Part shown: in pieces, positions 56,039-64,000 of the stretch | Layout of the letters: the number at the start of each line of letters is the position of its first letter | Position numbering within the stretch: position 1 is the first letter of the stretch | From: Siphonodentalium dalli | Lineage: Eukaryota > Mollusca > Scaphopoda > Gadilida > Siphonodentaliidae | Assembly: GCA_032622095.1 (NCBI GenBank) | Contig: CP136069.1 | Span: 82,112,958-82,176,957 of the forward strand | Reading direction: 5' to 3' | Length of the DNA: 64,000 bases | Translations under genes and position numbers: made by a program | Notes under the pieces: model-generated | Seen by the model: only the letters and a program-made list of their open reading frames with translations | The model's database searches: none | Told to the model about the DNA's origin: nothing

Positions 56039-56413
56039 GAGGCCCCACCCCCTTTTCGTATACGCCGTATTCCATGCCCTGTTATGAGGTACGCCGTATT
56101 CCTGTCCCTCTGTTAGGAGGTATTCCAAAAATACCGGTATTCGTACGCCGACCTTCGACACCTTCCAAAAATGATCATAATAATAATATAAATGCGATTT
56201 TTGTCACAATAAATTCACGGTTTGACATACAGATAGTCGATCATCGTCATTTTAGATAATTTTAGACGTGGACACTGCGGGATGACCGGCGTTCGTACGG
56301 CAATAGAAAATTTATCCGGAAAATTCCATATGGCTAGCTGTTAACTGGTATTCCGTATTCCACCCTCTGTGTTAAGTGGTATTCCGTATTCCATGGGGGT
56401 GGGTGGGGGCCTC
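56039..56413. mobile_element. 375-bp GAGG-ended TIR element
   Basis: The left end GAGGCCCCACCCCC and right end GGGTGGGTGGGGGCCTC are inverted, and GGTATTCCGTATTCC / CGCCGTATTCC words repeat on both sides. The 6-bp duplication GGTAAT flanks it (56033-56038 and 56414-56419). Tip, duplication length and ATTCCGTATTCC-like subterminal repeats resemble the large foldback element 41093-44439. Confidence 0.75.
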
Positions 56414-56575
56414 GGTAATGTCACTATTGAATTATGTCATTTCTCATGACGTAATTGACGTTACGTCGCTTACTGATCTAGACTGAATTTTCGATGGTTG
56501 ATCTTTCTCCACATGCATTCATTCTGGGTGTTTTAATCGTATTTGACGAACCAAATTGATGTAGGAGTTTAATAA

Positions 56576-56744
56576 ATAGAGTATAATCAATTTGTTCCGA
56601 GAATTACGTTAAATAATAACTCGAGGCGAGAGACGTTTATGTAAGAAACCCGTTCGCTAACGCTCACTCGTTTCTTACGGACGTCTCTCGCCTCTCGTGA
56701 ATTATTTAACGTAATTCTCGGAACCAAGCGATTACTCTCTCTAT
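56576..56744. mobile_element. Palindromic MITE, family P2
   Basis: ATAGAGTATAATCAATTTGT, TTCCGAGAATTACGTTAAAT and GGCGAGAGACGT in the left arm are mirrored in the right arm (to TTACTCTCTCTAT). A ~25-bp loop lies around 56655-56670. Confidence 0.8.
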
Positions 56745-56870
56745 AATTCATCACCATTTGAAACGTATGTGCCTCAGAGGATGACTATATTGAAATAGAA
56801 AACAGCTGAAATCATAAAAAAGATTACACCCGTTTTGGCTCCAAGAATGCAACATAATTCAAACTAAAAA

Positions 56871-56944
56871 TGTATTTTCAATGGAAGGGGAATAACTCTA
56901 TCTTTAAAATATAGATTTATTCTCCCTCCATTGAAAATAATACA
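56871..56944. mobile_element. Short foldback
   Basis: TGTATTTTCAATGGAAGGGG then AATAACTCTATCTTTAAAAT folds on itself with the complementary ATTCTCCCTCCATTGAAAAT downstream. Confidence 0.7.
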
Positions 56945-57500
56945 CTTTGCACAACAAAACCAGACGAAACTTAAGCACAGGACACGTCGGTAACTCAACA
57001 AAAACAACATGTTCACAGTTTATAACACCGGATAAGTTGATAATACAATGTTTTGGAGCTTCCTCTTTCAAATGGTAAATAATATGGCATATATTTTATA
57101 TATGTGATCTGGGGGTTCGAAAATTAAGTGGGCCTAATAAATTATCTAATCGTATCGGGGGGGGGGGGGGTGGTAGTAAAAAAAATTGCAGGAAGGTATG
57201 CCGGGGTGGGTGTGTGGCCCGAGGGGCAAAACACGCATTTTTTACCCCCTCATGCAATTTGTTTACTAAAGACCTTTTGTGCCCTTACATGACATTTGTA
57301 ACAGTTTAAAACATATTTTAAGAATTTATAACTGCAAAAACAACTGGGACCTCATATGGGCCTTATGATAGATGACATTAAGCTGTATGGCATGTTGCAT
57401 ATGGGGCGGTGGGTGAAAAAATTCCTTCCCGACACCCTTCGGAAAGAAGCTTCGATAAATGTAAAACTGAAATATATAAACTTGTCTTTGTGTAACTAAA
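56945..57500. other. Unannotated stretch with a G-run
   Basis: G-run at about 57159-57171, no gene. Confidence 0.4.
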
Positions 57501-57504
57501 ACCA

Positions 57505-57755
57505 AGATCATTGTGTGCATGAAAAAAGAGCAACTGCCTCAAACATTAATGTGACTATCAATGGCTAGAATTAGAATATAACTGTCATCACACTGTTCAT
57601 CAGTGCATCAAGCCAATCAGTGATATATTTGCATGTCTATCAACTCATATGATCTGTTACTCTCACAACACCTAAAATATCCAAGTCTGGCATAGTGACT
57701 GTTTGTCATTTATTATAATAGAGGTTGCTCCAGTAGACTAACAAACGTGTTAAGG
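57505..57755 (+). repeat. Direct duplication, copy 1 (empty Helitron site)
   Basis: AGATCATTGTGTGCATG, CAAACATTAATGTGACTATC, CAATCAGTGA-ATTTGCATG, GATCTGT and ATATCCAAGTCTGG match copy 2 at 57880-58490. GACTGTTTGTCATTTATTAT (~57700-57719) is the uninterrupted version of the site occupied by the Helitron in copy 2. Confidence 0.85.
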
Positions 57756-57879
57756 CATAATGCTAGGTAATGGGCTGGTTGACAGACTAATCGGGAAATG
57801 GTTAGAAATCATGGAATTGTGTGTATCCTGTACAATGACCTATAGCTTGCATATATAGTAAACTGGTGCAACTAATGCC

Positions 57880-58490
57880 TAGATCATTGTGTGCATGGAA
57901 AAAGAGCGAACAACTGTCTCAAACATTAATGTGACTATCAATGGATAGAAAATATCTGTCATCAGTGCATCAATCCAATCAGTGAATTATTTGCATGTCT
58001 TTCAACTCAGATGATCTGTCACAAGACTGAAAGTATCCAAGTCTGGTATAGTGCTGTGACTGCTTGTCATCTATATATATAAACGAGTAGGATCTGTACG
58101 GAGTTTTCTCTCAGACCCCTGGACCGAGTTCAACCAAATTTGGTGTGGTGGCTCGGGGTACCCTGGCGGATGTTATAATGGTGTTAGTTTTTCAAAATTT
58201 TGAATTAAAAAAAGCACAATAAAATTGGTTTTGTTAAATTGAGCAAGGAATTCAATCTTTAAAAAAAGTATATCAAAACAATATATATAAATCAAAATGT
58301 TTCAATGACCAAATGTGCTTGAAGCGCACAAAGGGGCCGCCGCTAAGTGAAGGGTCTTTCTAAGATCAAAATGTGTGCGAAGTCCAACAAAGGGGGCCAC
58401 ATGTATCTCCGATGCTGAATATAGGCTCCCAAAGGGAGCCTGTTTCAGCTAGTTTAGTATAATAGAACTAAGTTGCTCCAGTAGACTAAG
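57880..58490 (+). repeat. Direct duplication, copy 2 (carries a Helitron)
   Basis: Homologous to 57505-57755. It resumes after the Helitron as TTTAGTATAATAGAACTAAG then TTGCTCCAGTAGACTAA, matching TTATTATAATAG and TTGCTCCAGTAGACTAA of copy 1. Confidence 0.85.
58070..58452 (+). mobile_element. Non-autonomous Helitron
   Basis: It starts TCTATATATATAAACGAG after an A (58069) and ends CTAG (58449-58452) before a T. A hairpin GGCTCCC-AAA-GGGAGCC (58424-58440) sits eight bases before the CTAG. These are the canonical TC...hairpin...CTRR ends with insertion between A and T. Copy 1 of the surrounding duplication lacks exactly this segment. 383 bp, no Rep/helicase coding. Confidence 0.93.
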
Positions 58491-58499
58491 TAACATCAG

Positions 58500-59255
58500 T
58501 GCACAGGAGCTTGGAATTTGGTCAAAACCCCTCTTTTATTGGCAGAACCACCACCCGGGACCATAGGTCACGGAAGGAACGAAACACGAATTTGTTGCCA
58601 CCCATTTTGAACTCAACTGTATTCCTACAAAAAATATATTTTCACTAAAAACTTTTGGTACCTCTTACACCTTAGATGCCAATCTACAACATTCCATAGG
58701 TATATTTTTCCAGTTCTTCGAAAACCTCACTTTATTTCGGTAATGTATTGTAAATTCACCAACGAACACAAATCTGCGACGCCTCCATCACCCGTTCTAG
58801 AATCTGAATGACAAATGGCACAAAACCATTTTTCCGGAATAACAAAGTCGGAACGAAATAAAATCGAAACCTAAATTTAAAGCCCGCGAAATTCAAAAAT
58901 ATTTGAAAGTGCGTGCGGTTTTCGAACTTAGGCGCCAGAAAACTTAAATCAGTTTATGTTTGCGTCATACTATGCTCGTTTTTGAAGATCTAATCCTGAT
59001 GTTTTGTGCATTTTCCTGAAAATTTCTGTGTCTGCTGTTATCATCTCATGAAAATGACGACTACCCAAGAAGATATTCTTCATTTGACTGAATGGTAATT
59101 TGTACAAATATTTCATATATAATTTATTTCTATTTATGGCACGACCACGTGGTATTGTTTTTTTCTTCTTGTTTTATGTTCGTTATGTACCGGTAGGCCT
59201 ATATGTACTACTTGACTTTGTAATGCTACTGGTTGCAATTATTGGTCATAAGGGG
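58500..59255. other. Unannotated stretch upstream of the SAM-like exon
   Basis: No gene recognised. It might include promoter sequence of the gene starting near 59587, but no convincing core promoter is visible. Confidence 0.35.
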
Positions 59256-59257
59256 AC

Positions 59258-59262
<5 letters not shown>

Positions 59263-59327
<65 letters not shown>

Positions 59328-59338
59328 CCCCCCCCCCC
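59263..59338. repeat. (CT)n-(C)n microsatellite
   Basis: About 31 CT repeats followed by a run of C. Reading frames crossing it (Ser-Leu repeats) are artefactual. Confidence 0.95.
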
Positions 59339-59586
59339 ACACTCTCACAATTATGAAATACCTATTGGTTTTTGGCGTGGTTTTTCACGCTGAAGAACCG
59401 AAAACATATCGTTGCCATGGCCAAATTCCAATTTTTTACATAGATTGCCCGCGAAAAACCATGATTGGTGCCGACTGGAGTTACGTTCCTTGTGACGGGC
59501 AGGTGGCGCTTATTTTGCAGACTTCTTTAGCCGGCATTTTTGTTTTTCGGAATTTTCTCTTGTTAGCCTATAAGCAGTATAAATTA

Positions 59587-59701
59587 ATGGATACTGAGCC
59601 AGAGTTATCAGACACACCATTGGTGTCAGCATGGAAAACCGACAGAGTCATCAAATGGCTAAGCGACAACAATTTGGAAAGTTTGGTAGATGCATTTAGT
59701 G
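59587..59701 (+). CDS. Candidate first coding exon of a SAM-domain protein (partial)
   Basis: ATG in a fair context (TTAATGG) opens 38 codons plus one base, ending at a consensus donor AGTG|GTAAGT (59702). The sequence DTEPELSDTPLVSAW is followed by DRVIKWLSDNNLESLVDAF, which resembles the first helices of a SAM domain (W..d.V..WL....Le.lv..F), a protein-interaction or RNA-binding fold. The rest of the domain would lie on a later exon; I could not find it before 64000. The frame stays open upstream to 59233, partly through a microsatellite. Domain call is by eye. Confidence 0.45.
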
Positions 59702-60363
59702 GTAAGTATAATTTAATTATTTAGTCAACTCCAACTTCCAAGGTCACGACTCACGTGGACATCATTATGATCGAACAAGAGCAAGACAGGAGACAGTGGT
59801 ACCGTAGAACAGGATAACTTTGGCCCACTTTTGAGAAACATTTTCAAAAATTTCTTCTTATATGAATATCCAGGTAGCTATCAGTATCATAGATATTAAC
59901 ATTTATAATATTTGTGTGAGACAATTTGGCATTTTCTATAAATTATATATTATATAACAACAACAACTATAAATTAAATATCAATGTACTAGTAAATGTT
60001 TCACCATTGATTTTCATTTTTAGAGAAAATAAATATGTGGGCCAAAGTCAAATAAATATGTGGGCCAACGTCACCTCTGGTCGTCTCGGCGTCTGGGTTA
60101 GGGTGACTTTGGCCCAATCTCATATCTAAAAAAAATAATAAGGTCATGAAATAATTTTCATGTAAATTTATAATGTAGAATAAATTCAATAACGACACAC
60201 AGTCAGTGAGTCACTGTCACAGGACAAATTAAGAGAGAAAAAATCTTCCAACACTGTACCAGTACATTCCTCTGCTGTCGATGAGGTCTGGGGAACTAAT
60301 CATAGCTACTAGTAGTCTAATGACATTCTTTACATTACTCCACTCATGAAGTGTTCTAACTGG
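59702..60363. other. Putative intron sequence, otherwise unannotated
   Basis: GTGGGCCAAAGTCA and ATGTGGGCCAACGTCACC near 60035-60075, plus GTGACTTTGGCCCA at 60103, form short inverted words. No gene. Confidence 0.4.
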
Positions 60364-60371
60364 CTTTGATG

Positions 60372-61195
60372 TAGAGCTGTGCGTCGGATCCTAGAATCCG
60401 AATCCAATCCGATCGGATTCAGATCGGATTTTCAAACTCTTTCAGATTCACTTTCGGCTTTCGGACTCGGATCGATTCGTCAAATTATCTGATCCGACAT
60501 AAATCTGACGGCCGGTTATAATCGGTTACAATAAGCAGAAACCAGCGCAACTCTGTGTCACTTTGATTTCAGAGCATTATTAAATAATCTTTTATGTGCG
60601 ATGAAAATGTTGTCGAAACATTTCGGAAATTCATCAATTTAAACGTTTTTCGTTAGTAACTTTAGTAATTAGTGGGCACAAGTCGCGGTGATACCGGCTG
60701 CAGCTACTGCGAAACTGCGGCAGGCTGTCGTGTGCCATAGTAACAAAACACTTTTTCTTGGAAACAAGTTTTGTTTATAGCGCCTTGCCAATAAACGCGG
60801 GATTTCTTGGAAATATGACGTCAGGATTCTATGAAACACCTGTCTTCTCGAGTTCTTAGAAGTGGCATAGGCCTTGTGACTATATATGTGTGCTGTGATT
60901 CAGCCATACATGTAACCATCCATAACATCCCCAATTGTCTCTGTCCAATCATCCACATCTCTCTCACTCCGATACCAATCATTCAATGAGTCCCGGCCCC
61001 CTTCCCCCAGAGGATCAGACCCCGGAGCCCCGGACTCCTCAATTACATCATCAAAAGAGTCTTCATTTCTCAGCTTCGGATTTTCGGATTCGGATCGGAT
61101 TTCGGGTTGGATTCGGGATAAACGTTGGATTCGGATTTTCAAAAACGCTGTTGGATAGGATTTTCGGTTGATGTCAGATCCGACACACAGCTCTA
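60372..61195. mobile_element. hAT-type non-autonomous element
   Basis: TAGAGCTGTGCGTCGGATC (60372) is inverted at the right end (reverse complement TAGAGCTGTGTGTCGGATC, to 61195). A perfect 8-bp duplication CTTTGATG flanks it (60364-60371 and 61196-61203). Subterminal GGATTCGGATTTTC / GAATCCGAATCC words are dense on both sides. Eight-base duplication and TAGAG tips fit hAT. Interior open frames (for example 60900-61142, minus) lack a dimerisation domain. Confidence 0.88.
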
Positions 61196-61203
61196 CTTTG
61201 ATG

Positions 61204-61505
61204 GTTACCTCCAGTATTTATGAACTCTTTACATCTGCCCCTATTTGTCCGATTAATTCAGAATGCCATCATAACTAATGATTACAAAATTTCCTGATGC
61301 ATTTGACCTGACTATAGACTCCACAAGATCTTCAGCTGATACACTTCTACCTGGTATATACTGTTTAATATCCTTGAATTACTATTTCAACCGAGGTCTC
61401 AGATGGCGAAGATATCAGTACAAATATTTCATACAGATTATTATCTCATTTCAATAGACAGCATATCTTTTGGATTACACATTGTCCTTAGGCCAAATAA
61501 AATAG
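61204..61505. other. Unannotated non-coding stretch
   Basis: Nothing recognised. Confidence 0.4.
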
Positions 61506-61507
61506 TA

Positions 61508-62748
61508 CCTTCGTTTCCGGTAAGGGAGGGAACAAAATTAGAGTAGGGAGGGGGGGGGGTTAAAAAAAAAATTTCTCTCCATTTCCCATAACGCATTTAT
61601 TTAAGTTTTTATTTATCATATGGCCTGGCAATAACGGGAGTCATACATGATACTGCTCTTTGTACAAATCTCGCATTTATGAGTGACTGTCTTGACTCGT
61701 TTGTCTTAGGGAAGCTTTCACCACACCACTACCTTCCCCAATTTCCAACTTCACCGATACCAGATCCATAGTATGCCAACTCTAGAGGATCTGATAGGGA
61801 TAATCTTGGGTAGTTTTGGGATAGGGTCCAGGGTCCATGCAATTGGGGAAAAATAGATAACGTATTGGGAATTTTCTAATTGAAATAATGACACTCAACT
61901 GCTGTCAAAATGAATTTTAAAAATAAGATATTTAAAGCTTAATGAACTAATGAATAAAACAACAGTGTACATGTATATTCCAGCTCATACTATAAAGTCT
62001 GTGAGGACTCTATTAATCTGATACATGACAAGTATGAACCAGCTCATACTAAGTCAATACCTCAAATAAATATGATATAGACTTTATTTTAGTAGTTGAA
62101 ATTATTATATACAAATTATAGTCAGGACTATTATATATGATTGATTTTTGTAATTTAGCAAATTCATGTAGAATTGAGTTGTTATTCCATAATAACATGT
62201 TGCGTTAAAGCATGAGTTCCGTGTATGTGAGAAATATTCAACCTGCTAAAAAATCCCAACCTACATGTACATGTTCCTGCACCTTCCCACAAATCATCAA
62301 TGTTTCATCCAATTTTCATACTGCAGGGGTCACATGCTTCAGTGCCTAACTATCAGAAAATTTAACAACAGATTGTTGAGAATTTGTACGAAACAATCAA
62401 TTGTCATATATGTCCAAAGCCATTTAATTTCTATTATTCAACACCCCTAAACATATCAAATTGAGTTATTAAATAAACATATTCCATACCATCAGTTAAA
62501 AGACTTTTGGTTAAAGTTGCCTATTTTCTAGGAATCGTGTTTTTGGATGTTTGTTAGACCACTGATTTTTCAAGTTAATTAGGCTAATGACTCATTGAAT
62601 TAAAACTAAAGCTAACAGAAACTGGAAGAATAAAGTCAAGTTGGGAGAATGAGATTGGGAATTTTCAGATTGTAAATTGGGAACTTTGAATTTTTTTTAT
62701 TATTTTGCAAATAGAAAGTTTACGGGGGCCATCTGGCGGAAACGAAGG
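61508..62748. mobile_element. Short-TIR element with TA target
   Basis: CCTTCGTTTCCG (61508) and CGGAAACGAAGG (to 62748) are inverted, each next to TA (61506-61507 and 62749-62750). A G-run and A-run lie just inside the left end. The 1.24-kb interior has no recognisable transposase. Confidence 0.5.
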
Positions 62749-62750
62749 TA

Positions 62751-63275
62751 TTTTTTGTATGCCTTATCAATTTTTGTGACCGACCTCTCAAAAACGTTTG
62801 TCTTGATTGTTTGATTGATTGGTATTTTATGTTGCTTTCAGCAGCTAAGGCCATATCACGACATTTAGGTCACAAATCTCTGAATTTTGACTGGGCCAAA
62901 GTCACCCCATTTTGTTTATCGAATGTGTTATTTTTTTTAGGGAACCCTTGTAAAATTCATTTCTGCCATTTGTCAACCATTGGAATATAACTTCAATAAG
63001 GATTAAAATGTTTGTTCATATACTGAAAAGTTATTGGTGGGAAGCACCGTGAAATTCGTGAATGCTTCCCCTAAGGCATTCTTAAGATAAACGTTTTGGT
63101 AGGATAGAATCAAGAAACAAAATTTGACCTGTCTTAGCTCTTATTCTGATGCACACAAGAGTCATCATTATCAATTTCATAAGGGTTTATGGTACTTGGA
63201 ATTTCACAAAGCATACCTCAGTTTTTCATTAGGTACATTTAATACTTGTGATCTTTAATAGATAAATATTCACCA
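62751..63275. other. Unannotated non-coding stretch
   Basis: No gene recognised. Confidence 0.4.
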
Positions 63276-63279
63276 CTCG

Positions 63280-63640
63280 TCGTTCGTCCGTATGTCTGTC
63301 TGTCTAGCCGTCCGTCCGTAGACACTTTATGCATAATGTGATAGCTCAAACATTCTCTATTTGATCGGAACCAAATTTTGTATATAGGTTTCTGAGCCCA
63401 AAATACATATCGAGTTCGAATATGGGTTTGATCCGAGTTTTTTTTATAACAGCGTTATGGCCCTTTTTCGACTTATAATTCACGCATGCTGCCATAACTC
63501 AAACATTTTTTATCTGATTGACACCAAATTAGGTATGTGAGATTGTCAGCCCTAAATACAGATACACGGTAGAGTTCGATTATGGGTTTGATCCGATTTA
63601 TTTTAAGGGAGTTATGACCCTTTTTTTTATAAATTAGAAA
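63280..63640 (-). repeat. Two core-repeat units, reverse orientation
   Basis: CGTCCGTATGTCTGTCTGTC and CCGTCCGTCCGTAG precede two reversed units containing GATCGGAACCAAATTTTGTA, CGAGTTCGAATATGGGTTTG and GTTATGGCCCTTTTTCGACT (63280-63475, then 63480-63625). Block order is the reverse of 3560-3726. Confidence 0.65.
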
Positions 63641-64000
63641 TTTATATTTTTTTAGATTGAACTCCTTGCTCAATTTAACACACAACAAATATTAAAAAAC
63701 TTTTAATAGTATAATAATAAAAAAAATTATTTCATTAATTAAAAAAATGTGTCATTGACACTAATTTGTTTTACTGGTATACCATTAATTATGTGTGATG
63801 TCCTGTTTTGAAAATATGAAAATTGTATTGCAATAAATTACCATGTGAACATCCAATATCCAGTCTCCAGAGTATATGATTATGAGAGTACCTTTAATAG
63901 ATGTCAACATGGCTTATTAGTGATTCCTACTCGAAGACATCAAATGCATGCAAATAATCGTTTGATCTTGCCACCCGGTATCCGCCTTGGGAAGATAATA
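63641..64000. other. Unannotated window end
   Basis: AT-rich sequence, nothing recognised. Confidence 0.35.

Noticed and set aside
57110-57140. GGTTCGAAAATT as a tRNA B-box
   Set aside because: No matching A-box, acceptor stem or cloverleaf around it.
59100-59580. Upstream part of the long open frame leading into the SAM-like exon
   Set aside because: It crosses a (CT)n microsatellite, giving Ser-Leu repeats, and I see no domain; kept only the part from the ATG at 59587.

Overview
This is eukaryotic nuclear DNA, most likely from a bivalve mollusc. It is AT-rich and almost free of host coding sequence. It is packed with transposable elements typical of bivalve genomes: about 160-bp core repeats of the kind 'gggccataactc ... 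cccatattcgaacttgacctgtat' with ACGG-type microsatellite tails and terminal hairpins, a tyrosine-recombinase retrotransposon, a LINE, Academ-type, hAT-type, piggyBac-type, Mutator-type and Tc1-type DNA elements, and a Helitron. The species assignment is inferred from repeat style alone.

Layout. 1-2180: array of about 161-bp core repeats ending in a hairpin. 5131-9919: a 4.8-kb DNA transposon with long terminal inverted repeats (TIRs). It carries a decayed minus-strand gene for a large transposase with an XPG/FEN1-like nuclease module and a Cys-rich tail, best matched to the Academ superfamily. 13079-13393: piggyBac-type MITE. 14900-18535: more core-repeat elements. 18563-23375: two long inverted copies of one repeat enclosing non-coding TIR elements. 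23806-23939: CTTAAG-centred palindrome array. 24850-25400: tandem repeat. 25877-28218: TIR element with a repeated 16-bp motif. 29117-30060: small MITEs. 31795-33101: tandem duplications. 34284-34680: three tandem copies of a Tc1-like MITE unit. 36837-50060: a nested composite. 50435-51134: hAT-type MITE. 53151-53830: core-repeat element. 54800-56944: motif array and a cluster of palindromic elements. 58070-58452: Helitron. 59587-59701: the one plausible host exon (start of a SAM domain). 60372-61195: hAT-type element. 61508-62748: TIR element.

The centrepiece is 36837-50060, an Ngaro/PAT-like tyrosine-recombinase retrotransposon with split direct repeats in the order A1 - body - B1 - A2 - B2. 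Its two A repeats differ at 1 of 190 positions and its B repeats are identical. RT/RNase H and the recombinase are intact, but gag is broken by two insertions and a frameshift. The first insertion is a 5'-truncated LINE (37127-40008, minus strand) with a 5-bp target duplication. The second (40484-45717) has hAT-like ends and itself contains a 3.3-kb foldback element (41093-44439) and a smaller hAT-like MITE (44586-45331).

The most unusual items are the Academ-like element that joins a transposase to a FEN1-like nuclease; the foldback element, whose GAGG ends and 6-bp target duplication recur in a second element at 56039-56413; a Helitron whose borders are confirmed by an empty-site duplicate in the same window; and two palindrome or motif arrays of unknown role.
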